DNA of 64,000 bases, from contig CM042030.1 of NCBI GenBank assembly GCA_023525975.1, positions 33,536,350 through 33,600,349 on the forward strand, read 5' to 3'. This document shows, in pieces, positions 34,797-47,647 of the stretch. The stretch's first letter is position 1. Each line of letters opens with the position of its first letter. The DNA is from Smallanthus sonchifolius (taxonomy: Eukaryota > Streptophyta > Magnoliopsida > Asterales > Asteraceae). The notes under the pieces were generated by a model, which was given only the letters and a program-made list of their open reading frames with translations, was not told the DNA's origin and ran no database searches. A program made the translations under genes and the position numbers.

Positions 34797-37700
34797 ATGC
34801 CTCCTCGTCGTGCTCCCATGGCCAACACCAACACCGACATTGCTATCATCCTTACACAACTCGTAACTCAACTCACTCAAGCTAATGGTGCCGCCAATGG
34901 TAACCATGGTGGTAATGGTGGTAATGGTGGAAATGGTGGTGCCAACCCATCTCAATGCACCTTCAAGCATTTCAACTCGTATAATCCCCTCAAGTTCTAT
35001 GGTACCGAAGGAGCTACCAGACTCCTTCAATGGTTCGAAAGCATTGAGAATACCTTTCTCAATAGTGACTGCCCCGACAACCTTCGTGTTCGTCATGCCA
35101 CAAGTGTCCTATAAAAACGGGCACTCATGTGGTGGAATGGGGAGAAGAGAAATAGAGGTGTGGATGTGGCAATGGCCTTACCTTGGGATGAGGTTAAAAG
35201 GCTAATGACCGAGGAATTCTGTCCTCGAAATGAAGTAAAGAAACTCGAAGCCGAATTTTGGGATCTTGCCCAAGATAGTGGTGAAAGCTTGGCATATACA
35301 ACTCGGTTCCATGAGTTGAGTCTTCTTGTGCCCCACATGGTCACGCCTTTATCTCGCTGCATTGAAAAATACATTGGTGGATTACCTAGGCAAATTCAAG
35401 ATATTGTTCTAGGGAGAAATCCCGCAACACTTAAAGATGCTATCCGTTTATCCGCTACCTTAACCGATAACCATGTGAAGGCGGGGACTCTTACTAAAAA
35501 GGGCACAAAGAAAGTCTCCGACACTGCAACTCCTTCCACCCACAACAAAGAAGCCATAACTGAACCCTCCCGACATAATAAGAAAAGAAAGGCTAGAAAC
35601 TATGCTATGGTCACTCCTGCTATGCCCGTTAACCAAGTTGCTCCTATGGTGCAAGCACCAGCCAAAAAGCCATATGTTGGGATCTACCCACTCCGTGCCA
35701 CATGTAACTATCATCATCCTCAAAACATCCCATGTTTCCTTTGCACTTATTGTGGGAAATATGGCCATACGATCAATGTGTGTAGGGCCAAAGCTCTTAC
35801 GGGCCAAGTCAACCCACCAACCGAACCAATCAACAAGTGACTAATCAAGGTGTTCCTGCTATAGCAAATGGGCGGGCATGTTTTGAATGTGGTGACCCAA
35901 ATCACTTCCGTGATCAGTGCCCAAGGTTGATCAATGCTAGACAAGGCGGAACTCATGGGCGTGCTTTCAATATAAACGCCAATGAAGCTCAAGCCAACAA
36001 TTATGTGGTCAACGGTACGTTCCTTGTCAATAGTCAATATGCCTCCATTTTATTTGATACCGGTGCCGATAAAAGTTTTGTGTCACTTAACTTTGAACCT
36101 TTACTTGCCAAGACACTATCTCAATTAGAGAAAACCTTCACTGTCGAAATAGCAAATGGTGATTCACTTACAATCGAGTTTATTATCTATGACTGTTCTC
36201 TAGAACTTAATGAACATACATTCCCAATCAATCTTGTACCAATGCCACTAGGAAGTTTTGATATCATCATAGGCATGGATTGGCTATCAAATCATCATGC
36301 CGAAGTCATCTGTTTCGAGAAGTGCATCCGAATACCTCTACCATCGGGAGAAACACTAAGAGTCTTTGGTGAAAAGCCTTGCAAAGGGCTTAAATTAATG
36401 TCATGCACTACTGCTCAAAAGTACTTACGAAAGAAGTACGTGGCCTTTTTGGCCCATATCGTTCAAAAAGATGTCAAAAAGAAGAGTATTCAAGATATAC
36501 CCATTATCCGAGATTTTCCCGAAGTGTTCCCCAAAGATTTATCCGGCCTTCCACCCGTTCGTCAAGTAGAATTTCGCATCGATCTTATACCTGGAGCTAA
36601 CCCCGTGGCTAGAGCTCCTTACCGCCTTGCACCTTCTGAAATGCAAGAACTTGCAAGCCAACTCCAAGAGCTCTCCGACAAAGGTTTCATTCGTCCAAGT
36701 CATTCACCGTGGGGTGCACCCGTCTTGTTCGTCAAGAAGAAGGATGGATCATTCCGCATGTGTATTGACTACCACGAACTTAACAAGCTTACTATCAAAA
36801 ACCGTTATCCCTTACCTAGAATTGATGACCTCTTTGATCAGCTCCAAGATTCTACTTGCTTCTCGAAGATTGATCTTTGATCTGGTTATCACCAACTCCG
36901 TGTGCAAGAGGATGATATTCCAAAGACTGCCTTCCGAACAAGGTATGGACAGTATGAGTTCATGGTTATGCCTTTTGGGCTAACCAATGCACCCGCAGTT
37001 TTCATGGACCTCATGAATCGTGTGTGTAAACCGTACCTTGATAAATTCGTGATCGTCTTCATTGATGATATCTTAATCTATTCCAAGGCTAAAGCCGACC
37101 ATGAGCAACATCTTAGTTTGGTTTTGGATCTCTTGAGAAAGGAACTACTATATGCCAAGTTCTACAAATGTTAATTCTGGCTAAAGGAAGTTCAATTTCT
37201 TGGTCATATCGTCAACGACAATGGTATTCATGTTGACCCTGCTAAGATCGAAACGGTTAAGAATTGGAATGCCCCGAAGACTCCCACTGAAGTTCGTTCA
37301 TTTCTTGGTCTTGCGGGATATTACCGTTGTTTCATCTCAAACTTCTCTAAGATTGTTGTCCCCCTTACCGCTTTGACCCACAAGAGTAAGACTTATGAAT
37401 GGGGACCAAAACAAGAAGAAGCTTTCCAAACCCTCAAGCAAAAGTTGTGCAATGCTCCCATTTTGACTCTCCCTGATGGGAATGATGATCTAGTTACCTA
37501 CTGTGATGCTTCTAACCAAGGTCTCGGTTGTGTCCTCATGCAACGAGGCAAAGTAATCGCTTATGCATCAAGGCAACTTAAGATTCATGAGAAGAATTAT
37601 ACGACGCACGATCTCGAGTTGGGTGCGGTCGTATTCGCATTGAAGATTTGGAGACATTATCTCTATGGCACAAAATGTGTGGTGTTCACCGACCACAAAA

Positions 37701-39324
37701 GTCTTCAACATATCTTCAATCAAAAGGAACTCAATATGAGGCAACGACGTTGGGTTGAACTCCTTAACGACTATGAATGCGAGATTCGTTATCATCCCGG
37801 CAAAGCGAATGTTGTAGCCGACGCTTTGAGTCGAAAGGACCATGTTATGCTTCATTGTGCCCGAATTCAAACCGATATTCAAATCCGCATCTTAGAAGCT
37901 CAACATGTCTCAGTCACTGAGGGTAACATGTACGAAGAAATGTCATGTGGTGTTGAACTCCTACGCGAATCAAAATCCAATGGCTTACTTTATTATTTGA
38001 ACCGTATTTGGATTCCCGATCGGGATGATCTTCGTGCAATTCTCATGAACGAGGCTCATAAGACTCGCTATTCTATTCATCCTGGTGCGGATAAAATGTA
38101 CCAAGATCTTCGCCAACAATATTGGTGGCCCGGTATGAAGAAAGACATTGCTCTTTATGTTGCTAAATGTTTAACTTGCTCCAAAGTCAAAGCCGAACAT
38201 CAACGTCCTTCTGGTTTACTCGAACAACCGGAAATTCCCGTGTGGAAATGGAGAACTTAGCTATGGATTTCATTACCAAACTCCCTCGCACCTCAAGTGG
38301 TTATGATAGCATTTGGGTGATCATTGACCGTCTCACCAAATCTGCTCAATTCTTGCCTATCCGTGAAGACTATCGGGTTGAGAAACTAGCCCGAATTTAC
38401 ATCGACAAAATTGTGAGCCGTCATGGTGTTCCCTTGAACATAATATCCGATCGAGATGCCCGGTTCACTTCTCGTTTTTGGCAATCTCTTCAATCTGCTC
38501 TTGGCACACGATTGGATTTGAGCACGGCTTACCATCCCCAAACTGATGGTCAAACCGAGCGGACAATCCAAACTCTTGAAGACATGCTTAAAGCTTGTGT
38601 AATTGATTTTGGTGGCAATTGGGATTCACATTTACCCCTAATTGAGTTCTCTTACAACAATAGCTATCACACGAGTATCAACATGGCTCCATTTGATGCT
38701 CTTTATGGTCGCAAATGTCGTTCTCCTATTTGTTGGAATGTGATTGGTGAAGCACAAATCACCGGTCCCGAGCTAATTCAAGAAACATCCGACAAGATCA
38801 TTCAAATCCGTGACAACATTCGAGTAGCGATGAGTCGGCAAAAGAGTTATGCCGACAAACGTCGAAAACCCTTGGAATTCCAAGTCGGTGACCTTGTTCT
38901 TCTTAAGGTGTCTCCATGGAAGGGTGTGATCCGCTTTGGAAAGAAAGGCAAGTTAGCACCTCGCTATGTTGGTCCATTCAAGATCCTTGAAAGGATTGGG
39001 AAAGTGGCTTACAAACTCGACTTACCTCCATCTCTTGGAAATGTGCATCCTACATTTCATGTATCTAATCTGAAGAAATGTCTCGCTGATGAGAATCTCC
39101 ATATACCGCTTGATGACGTGCGCATTGATGAAACGATGCACTTCGTTGAGAGACCGGTAGAAATCATGGATCGTGAAATCAATCAGCTCAAGGGAAGTCG
39201 TATTCCTATTGTCAAAGTTCGTTGGGATTCTAAGCGTGGTCCTGAATTCACTTGGGAACGAGAGGACAAAATGAAGCTCAAGTACCCCCACCTTTTTACT
39301 GATGCCGTAGCTTCCTCTAAGTAA
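34797..39324 (+). pseudogene. A1 gag-pol, five lesions
   Basis: Same domain order as A2. The ATG is at 34797. Lesions found by comparison with A2: TAA at 35112 (CAA to TAA); one base lost near 35817; TGA at 36878 (CGA to TGA); TAA at 37172 (GAA to TAA); one base lost near 38253. Between them the frames hold gag, the knuckle CFECGDPNHFRDQC, protease LFDTGADKSFVS, RT with MPFGLTNAP and FIDDILIYS, RNaseH YCDASNQGLGCVL, the integrase finger and DDE blocks, VGPFKI and the C-terminal WEREDKMKLKYPHLF. The stop at 39322 and purine tract match A2. The element is dead, but its domains are easy to read. Confidence 0.93.
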
Positions 39325-39358
39325 ATTTCGGGACGAAATTCCCTCAACATGGGGAGAC

Positions 39359-41801
39359 TGTAACATTTCTGATTTTTAGTACCCGTATTTCAATTCAATG
39401 TAATGAATTTCAAACTCAATTCTAGTGCACTGTTTTGTTCTATTGGTACCATCAATTAAATACTATACTTCAATGCAAATCCACAAATTTTACTCGGTTA
39501 TATTCTATTAAAACACTACATAAGTATCTATTTATACAAATACGTCAAAGACTAAAGTTACAAGGTCTGATGTTGAAAAATAGCAAGAAACCCTAATAGG
39601 CACGGTCGCGCCAAGTGCTTTGGCACGGTCGCGTGACTTGCTTTGGAACGATCGCGCCCGGTGCCTTGGCACGGTCGCGCCTCGTTTGGGCACGGTTGGT
39701 GGGTAAAATTCCCAATCGTAACAATTAACATCAGAAAACCGATTCAAGAAAAGCAAAACTCCTCATTTGAAAATCCTCTTCCTTGAACATCGATTTTCTT
39801 TCCCGGAGTAAAATTCCCCCAACCAAACGCTCCATCGATTCTCCCAGAAGCCGCTGAACTATTTGAAGCAACCAGAATCGTAGTAGAATACGCCGGAAAC
39901 CAAGCTCGCCGATGCCGGAACTCATTCTACCCGTTCTTTATCAATTCGCTATTGTTTCGGGTAATTGAAATCTTGTCCTCAATCTTTTTAGTCGCTATAT
40001 CAAAAGCACCTTATCAATTTGGGCTTCCATGATCGAAATCATCCCGAATCAGAATCTATAATTTATTCAAAATGGTTTAATCGATTTCGACCCTGTTCAT
40101 GTTGTTAATACAATTAAAACATCCCATCATACTCGTAATAATACTATAAATAAAAGCCCTATGATTTACATCATTAACAATATAAGAATCAGTCAATTCG
40201 TATCTGATTTGGAAGAGACACGGTCGCGCTAATCATCTAGCGCGGTCGTGCCTCATGAGACGCGGTCGTGCTGGTTACCAACGCGATCGTGTCCTCCTGT
40301 TTAGACCCAGTCATGCCCTTTGGCTAATCTCAGTCGTGTCTCAGAATCATAGACACAATCGTGCCGAGCCAAGGCACGGTCGTGGCTAGTGATTTATCTA
40401 GTTATGTCTCTGTTTGATCAACCCGGTCGCGTCCTGACTAGCGCGGTCGCGCCCGTGGTTCGAGCACGATCGTGGCCTTCCCAGGCACGGTCGTGTGTGA
40501 GTTAAATTTTTGGCAGAATTATAATTTTTATATATTTTTCAAACAATAAATATTTCTGATTAAATTTCAAAATAAAAATAGTTGATTTTTTTTTATAAAA
40601 ATGCATTTAATTCTATTTAGAAAGATCAAATATTTAATCTTGGAATAAATATAAAATCATTTATTTAAAGTTTATAAAAAATAAATTTTCAATTATTATC
40701 AAGTATTTCATTTAAAAAGTATTTAATGGTTAAGTTACATATTTTATAAATAAATAAAGAAGGTAATGACTATTTATTTAATTTATATTTAAACAAAAAC
40801 AATTAGTTATTTATACTTAATTACATTTAATGCTTACATTATTTTCATAAACAATAATTATTTAAATTATTTATTTAATTATTCAAACTCAAACCTTAAT
40901 CAAAATATTCTAAAAATGTTTATTTCAAATCTTTTATTTTATACAAAACTTTCAAGTACAAATCAATAACTTTATAGGCAAACCCAATTCGATTTTAGAC
41001 TTAGACATAGACTCTTGTGCTTACTATTAATACAATATACATTACGCCTTAGGTTAACTTGTGCAATTCAAGGAATCATTTTACTTTTTGGTATCTTGTG
41101 TTAGCTACGCCTTCGAATCACGTGAGTAATTCATAGCCCCTTTTACTCTTTTACACTTTTGGGGTGAAACATGAACTCTATCAAATTACATGTTTACATT
41201 TACACAAACAACACAAATACAAATCCTATTTACATTCATGTGTGCAATTTGAGCTTTATGCCCGAGTACTATGTGTGCTAACTTTTGTGAACACTTATGT
41301 GCAATCATTAACTATTCAAGCCGACGGTTTTCAATGATAGATCTATTGAGTCTGACAAACCCACCCATGTAGGGTGATTGATACCGACAACATAATTTTG
41401 CATGCTAGTTATAAAGGTTTGATTGTAATTGGTTACACAATAGCTGCTCCCCATAAATGCCTTATTTATCATGTTATGTAAGGATTTGTTTTATAATCTA
41501 TATGCTATCTATATACAAATCTGTGTTATACTCACCAACTTTTTAGTTGACTTTATTTTATTCATGTTTCAGGTACTAATGTGTGAGTTTGATCAAGATG
41601 TGCTACACTTAGGCTTTGGACTTAGCTAATTTAAATAAAGAAGTCTATGTTTTGAAAATTTGTTTCTGTCTTGGATTTGGTTTTGTTTGAATGATTGTAA
41701 GGGAATTTGAAGTTTAATATATTTCAATTTTGTCAACCTTGTGCTTATGAACAGTCTACATGTCCCGCCCCGATGATTCCGCCATCGGTCGGGGTGTGAC
41801 A
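39359..41801 (+). repeat. A1 3' LTR (2443 bp)
   Basis: Partner of 12445-14991. The first CpG-rich cluster is shortened (39599-39694), with a deletion that joins it to the sequence after the array. The second cluster is at 40217-40496. It ends GGGGTGTGACA at 41801. Confidence 0.93.
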
Positions 41802-41806
41802 ATAAG
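41802..41806. repeat. A1 target duplication, right (ATAAG)
   Basis: Second copy of ATAAG. The C1 coiled-coil frame resumes here. Confidence 0.95.
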
Positions 41807-43060
41807 GAACAAGCATATCATCTCGATATGGCTTATGCTGAGATTGAGAAGCAAAATGAAATTGTCTCTCAAAAGAACAAAGAAATTTCTGATAAAGAAT
41901 CTGAGGTGATCAAACTACATCGAAAGCTGGAAAATTTTGAAAATTCATCTATAGTATTGGATTATTTTAATGCTAATGCTGATCCTACTAAGAGGGTTGC
42001 TGGGATTGGATTTGTTCTTCCACCATTTAATGCAAATTATCTGGTTGAACCTGAAATTATTCATGAAGAGGAATAGATCCAAAGACAGTGTTGAAAGTAA
42101 ATCCAGTAACTGGTGAAGATATGATATATGATTCTGATTCTGAGGATGAGGTTTTTGATGATAAGAAGGTTGAGGGCATTCCAAAGGAAGTGCAACTTGA
42201 AGATCCAAAGATAGTGAAAAATGTTACCCGTGATAGATGCATTTTGACAGAACCTGATGAGGTGAAAGTTGAACAACCTAAGCTGTCAAAAATGTTACAA
42301 TCAAGTGGTTTTGTTGCTGCTGGTTATCAAAAGCCGCTTTCATCAAAGGTGCCTACACAAATTTATGTTCAAAAGAAGCCGGTTAACTGTTCAGTAAATT
42401 CTTTTGAAGCTTGTTCATCGGCAGATTCATCAAATTCAAGAAAAACTCCTTATGTCAGAAATCATCATGATTGAAGAGTTTGTTTTCATTGTAATGAGGC
42501 TGGTCACATTCTGATTCATTGTCCTTATAAGAACGAAGGCAAATTAAAGATCGCTCCCTCACAACAAAAAATGGTGTCGATTCTGAAAAGACCAAATGAG
42601 GGAAAGCCTACTTCTAGTGGTGCAAAGAATGTGTCTTGTCAATCATTTGATAAATATTCGGGATTTAAGTAGCATGACAAACATAGTTCTAAACCAGTTA
42701 TTTTTCAACAGAAGTTTGAGATTCCACATGTTGGAATTTCAAAGGAGTCTCAACCTGAGGTCAAACTTTGTAGACCAAAACGAAGAAGACGTAATAGGAA
42801 ATTAAAGAAAATTTTGGAAACAACTGAATCTGATAATAATATATCTAAAAATGTTTTTCCAATAAATCTAAATATGTCTTCTTCGAGAAAGTCAAATAAA
42901 AAATCTTATGTTCCAAAGGTTTATGACAATGTTAATTATGAATTACTTGAAGTTGTTTATTTTGATCCATCTGGATGACCCAAGACCACAATGGCTTGGG
43001 TTCCTATTTCTAACTGATTTACTTTGTTTATGTAGGAGCAACCATGGAGGACTATCAACA
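41802..43060 (+). pseudogene. C1 polyprotein, linker coiled coil, acidic region and zinc knuckle
   Basis: Continuation of 11964-12444. A coiled coil (IEKQNEIVSQKNKEISDKE) leads to ANADPTKRVAGIGF; a frameshift near 42075; then an acidic region (YDSDSEDEVFDDKKVEG). A TGA at 42472 precedes the zinc knuckle CFHCNEAGHILIHC. Further stops follow near 42670 and 42977, with a Lys/Arg-rich stretch between. This type of long linker with a second knuckle before the protease is characteristic of large plant copia elements. Confidence 0.75.
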
Positions 43061-44943
43061 ATACATGGTATGTAGATAGTGGTTGTTCACGACATATGAC
43101 AGGGAATATTAGTTTGTTGGAAGATGTGATTAAGATTGATGGTGGTTATGTCGCTTTTGCGGGAAATAAAGGCGGGTACATAACAGGTCAGGGTACTTTA
43201 AAGAACGAAAAAGTCAAATTTGAGAAAGTGAATTATGTGGAACAACTTGAACACAATCTTTTGAGTGTATCTCAAGTGTGTGACAAGAAGTTCTCATTTC
43301 ATTTCAATGATTCAGGATGTTATATCTTGAAACCGGGTTTTATAATTCCTGATGAATGGATTCTAATGAAGACTTCGAGGAGAAATGACACATATGTCCT
43401 CGACATGAGTGTTGCTACTACTACGGATTTAATTCCTACTTGTCTACTCTCCAAGGTGTCTGAGTCAAATTCTATTTGGTGGCACAGGAAACTTGCTCAT
43501 ATCAACTATCGGAAATTGAATTATCTTGTAAAGAATGATCTGGTTTTTGGTGTTTCGAAAATGATATATTCAGTTCCTGATGACTGTATTCCTTACAAGA
43601 ATGGGAAACAACACAAGAAGTCTCACAAATCTAAGACAAAGAATTCTATTGTAACTCCTTTGGAGCTACTGCATATGGATTTGTTTGGACCGATTAGTAT
43701 CAGGAGCATTGGCGGTAAATCTTACTGCTTGGTCGTAACAGATGATTTCTCTAGATTTTCATGGGTTAAGTTCCTTGCTTCTAAAGCCGAAACCACAGAG
43801 TTGGTACAATTCTTAATCCTGGGTTTAGAGAATTTGTTCAAACAGAAAGTCAGAAGAATTAGGAGTGACAATGGCAGTGAATTTAAAAATAGCAAGATGG
43901 GTTTATTCTGTCTTCAAAAGGGAATTCATCATGAATTCGGTGCGCCATATGTACCTCAACAAAATGGGGTTGCCTAACGAAAGAGCAGGACTTTGGTTGA
44001 AACGGCACGTACGATGCTTGCAGATTATAAGCTTCCAGTTACTTTTTGGACTGAGGCTGTGAATACTACGTGTCACGTTTTGAATCGAGTCTTCACCGTT
44101 AAGCGACACAGCAAGACATGCTACGAGTTGCTTAATAATCGTAAGCCGAATTTGGAATATTTACTACCTTTTGGTAATCCATGCACCCTTTTGAAAGTTT
44201 GAGATGTCCCAACCAAGTTCAGTGCTAAGGCTATTGAAGGGATCTTTCTGGGGTATGTTGCTAATTCTACTACCAAAAGGGTTTATAACAAAGAGACTCG
44301 TAAAGTTGAAGAATGGTATCATATTGACTGTTCTAATCGGTCTTTACCTCAAATGGTGATTGGACCAGGCTGGGCTTTTGATTATGACAATTTATTCAAG
44401 TCTTTTCATTTACCTTCTGATATTTCTCCTGAGGAAGCTGCTATATTAATTGATTCATGTCAGGATGGACAGAATAGTGGTTTTCTACCAAATGCAGTTC
44501 CACAGTCATCTGTTCCATCTACTTCTATTCCCGATCCTAATGTTGCTTCTTGTTCTGGACCACAAGAGTTTGATAGTGAAGATGAAAATGTTATTTTCCA
44601 AGATTCTTCTGCTGATCCTTTGTTGGTTGATGAACCTTCTGATTCGACACAGGCTCAGGGGGAGATTCCTACAAATTTGGACTCGAAGATACCAATTAAT
44701 CAGGATATATCTTATCAATCTGATACAACTCAAGTTGATGTGTTGCCGGTTCCTGAAGTTGCATCAATCAATGGACTCAAAGATCATCCGGTGACAAATA
44801 TAATTGGGAATCTGCGAGATGGAGTGCAAACGCGTTCTATTATTGACAATACTTGCTTGTATACAGGTATTAAAGATTCCGGTGTTCTTGATGTTTGCTA
44901 ACATTCCTATTTTATTTCTCAGGTAGAACCAAAGAATGTCGAA
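43061..44943 (+). pseudogene. C1 protease and integrase
   Basis: Copia protease YVDSGCSRHMTG, with the catalytic Asp in DSG, opens at about 43068. A pre-integrase WHRKLAHINYRKL follows, though the usual Cys-containing finger end is not clear. The integrase core has LHMDLFGPISIRS with the first Asp, RRIRSDNGSEF with the second, and PQQNGVA directly before a TAA at 43975, where a Glu codon is expected (the catalytic Glu region). In-frame TGA at 44200 and TAA at 44899. After the integrase there is an Asp/Ser-rich linker with IPTNLDSKIPINQD. The frame is constant from 43096 onward, so the damage is nonsense only. Confidence 0.85.
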
Positions 44944-46269
44944 ATGGCGTTAAGTGATAACAATTGGATAGTGGCCATGCAGGAAGAACTTGCTGAGTTT
45001 GACAAACTCAAGGTTTGGAATCTTGTTGATCTTTCGAAGGGTATGTATCCAATTGGTACAAAGTGTGTGTTTAAATGCAAGAAAGATGATAGAGGTGGTG
45101 TGGTAAGAAATAAGGCTAGACTAGTTGTACAAGGTTTCAATCAACAGGAGGGTATTGATTACACCGAGGTTTATGCGCCTGTTGCTAGGCTTGAAGCTAT
45201 ATGGTTGTTTCTGGCTTTTGCTTCTTACAAAGGGTTTAAGGTGTTTCAATTAGATGTCAAAAGTTCTTTCTTATATGTTAAAGTCAAGGAGGAAGTTTAT
45301 GTGTGTCAGCCGCCGGGGTTTGAAGATCCGCTTAATCCGTCTAAAGTTTTCAAGCTTGATAAATCTCTCTATGGTCTTCACCAAGCTCCTCGAGCATGGT
45401 ATGAAACATTGTCTGCACATGTTTTGGAAAATGATTTTGTTCGTGGGAAAATTGACTCGACTTTATTCATTAAGAAAGCAGGGGGAGAATACCTACTAGT
45501 GCAGATAAATGTAGATGATATTATTTTTGGCTCTATAAATGAAGGGTTGTGCACAGATTTTGAGAGTTTTATCAAATCTAAGTTTGAGAAGTCAGCTATG
45601 GGAGAGTTATCATTTTTCTTAGGTCTTCAAGTTAATCAGAAGGAAGATGGTTTCTTTATTCATCAGTCCAAGTACGTAAAGGACATCTTGAGCCGGTTCA
45701 AGATGGAGGACTGTACCCCATATGATACTCCGATAACGGTCAATCATAAATTGAATTCTGACCAGGATGGAAAGGAATTTGATTGCCGACTCTACCGTGC
45801 AATGATTGGATCTCTCATGTACTTAACCGCTTCAAGGCCAGACATAATGTTCGCTGTGTGTATTTGTTCCAGGTTCCAAGCAAAACCAAAAGAGTCTCAT
45901 TTGATTGTAGTAAAGAGAATCTTTCGTTATCTTAAAGGAAAACAAAGATTGGAACTATGGTTTCCTCATGGTTCTAACTTTGAATTCAATGCTTACACTG
46001 ATTCTGATTTTGGTTGTTGTTGTTTGGACAGGAAATCTACTACAGGTGGTTGCCAGTTCTTGGGTAATCGTCTAGTTTCCTGGCAATGCAAAAAGCAAAC
46101 TACGGTCTCCATTTCAACATGCGAAGCAGAATACATTGCTGCTGCAGGTTGTTGTTCACAGATCTTGTTGATCCAACAACAATTAAGAGACTACGGTTTG
46201 AATTTCACAGGAACCCCCATGTTTATTCATAATAATGCTACAATGTCTATCATTGTTAACAGGATTATT
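44944..46269 (+). pseudogene. C1 RT and RNaseH, truncated by N2
   Basis: The frame is open for about 440 codons. RT has ALSDNNWIVAMQEELAEFDK, VVQGFNQQEGIDYTEVYAPV, FQLDVKSSFL and LYGLHQAPRAWYE. The usual YVDD reads NVDD (QINVDDIIFGS), so Tyr is replaced by Asn. RNaseH has YTDSDFGCC, the DRKSTTG block and CEAEYIAAAGCC. The sequence breaks off after MFIHNNATMSIIVN where N2 LTR begins, so the last RNaseH helix is missing. Confidence 0.88.
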
Positions 46270-47428
46270 TGTGAATAAACAAATCCTTACATAACATGAT
46301 AAAATAAGGCATTTATGGGGAGCAACTATTGTGTAACCAAAGTACAATCAAACCTTTGTAACTAGCATGCAAATTGTGTTGTCGGTAACAATCACCCCAA
46401 TCTGGGTGGGTTTGTCAGACTCAATAGATCTATCATTGTTAACCGTCGGCTTAAATAGTTAATGATTGCACATAAATTGCACACAAAAAGTTAACACACC
46501 TAGCACTCAAACATAAAGCTCAAATTTTGCATACATGAATGTAAAGAGGATTTGTGTTTGTGTAGTTTGTGTCAATGTAAGCAATTGTGTGTATAGAGTT
46601 CATGTTTCACCCCAAAAAGTGTAAAAGAATAAAAGGGGCTATGTAATACTCACCTTGTAATGAGTAGCTTGAAGGTCACACAACTATGTTTGTTGTTGCA
46701 CAAATGTTCTAGCAAATCACAAGATTAACCTATGTTTGATGGAATATTTGTATTAATGATTTGTACAAAATGAATAATGGAATTCTAATGCGCAAAAGGG
46801 ATTGATGTGGGTTTCCTCATTTTAATAAGAAAATGATTATACGAGTTTAAAATAATATTTATGTAAATCTCATTAAATAATTGTATTTTAATTCGAATAA
46901 ATGAAAGAATGAGTAAATGATTTCTTTTGTTTGTAAATAAATATATAAATGAATAAATATTTTGAATTAGATATTTAAATAACTAATGAGTAAATAAATA
47001 AATCATTTTATTTAGTTAGTTTGATTTCCATGAAAATAAGTGTTAAAAATAATGATCTAATTAATAAATAATTAAATCAAAATTTAAGGTGTAAAGTTGG
47101 TTTTAAATGCTTTTATATAATAAAAGAAAATTATATAAAGGATGTATAAATCTTTGTAAGATAATGAGTTTATAAAAGTGATCCTAATTATATTTCAAAT
47201 TTTAATTTATAAACCAAGGATTTAAAATAAATTATTTTAAATAACTATATTAAATAAACTAAATTTTTTTATTAGGTTTTTATTCTAAAAATAACAAACA
47301 AAATGGTTTCTCTTGATACTTTAACAATTAAATTTATTAAACTGATTCTGAGGTTTAAAGTTTGATAAAATATTTTTTATAAAATGTTTCAATGCTTAAA
47401 AACGAGTTTAAAAATAAAGAGGATTTAT

Positions 47429-47484
47429 GGGACTCGAACCCGGGTGGGTTCGGTGTGGGTCAAGCGCATGAACCACTGGATCAG
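47429..47484 (-). other. tRNA-like module 1 (A- and B-box-like)
   Basis: On the minus strand TGATCCAGTGGTTCATG (A-box-like) lies about 30 bases before GGTTCGAGTCCC (B box). It resembles a tRNA or SINE head, but no paired acceptor stem is seen. Confidence 0.4.
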
Positions 47485-47586
47485 TGGCCCAGTTGTTCTC
47501 CTGGCTTACGAAATTGATAAACAAGGTTAGCAGGTAATTGGTTTTTTTTGGGCAGTATACTCGTAAAATAAAAATGGTTTGGGAGT

Positions 47587-47647
47587 GGGTTCGAACCAAC
47601 GACCTGATCTGTGAGGGCAAACAGACTTAACCAAGCGATCTGGGCAA
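47587..47647 (-). other. tRNA-like module 2 (A- and B-box-like)
   Basis: On the minus strand TGCCCAGATCGCTTGGTTAAG is followed by a TCTGT...ACAGA stem with an 8-base loop and then TGGTTCGAACCC. It has D-arm, anticodon-arm and T-arm features. The acceptor stem does not pair, so it is not a working tRNA gene. Confidence 0.45.

Larger units (their letters stand above)
12445..41801 (+). mobile_element. A1: family A Ty3/gypsy element, interrupted by B1
   Basis: Both LTRs begin TGTAACATTTCTGATTTTTAG and end GGGGTGTGACA. A 5-bp duplication ATAAG flanks the whole, and the C1 coiled-coil sequence is interrupted exactly there. The interior is 14992-15185 plus 34290-39358. B1 (15186-34284, with A2 inside) sits in the leader between the primer site and gag. 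The coding region is closely similar to A2, so they are one family. Confidence 0.95.

Noticed and set aside
44353..44901. 182-codon ORF as a separate gene
   Set aside because: It lies in the same frame as C1 integrase and RT, separated only by stops. It is the linker region of the C1 polyprotein.
47587..47647. Functional tRNA gene
   Set aside because: Boxes and an anticodon-like stem are present, but the acceptor arms do not pair and the T stem has a mismatch.
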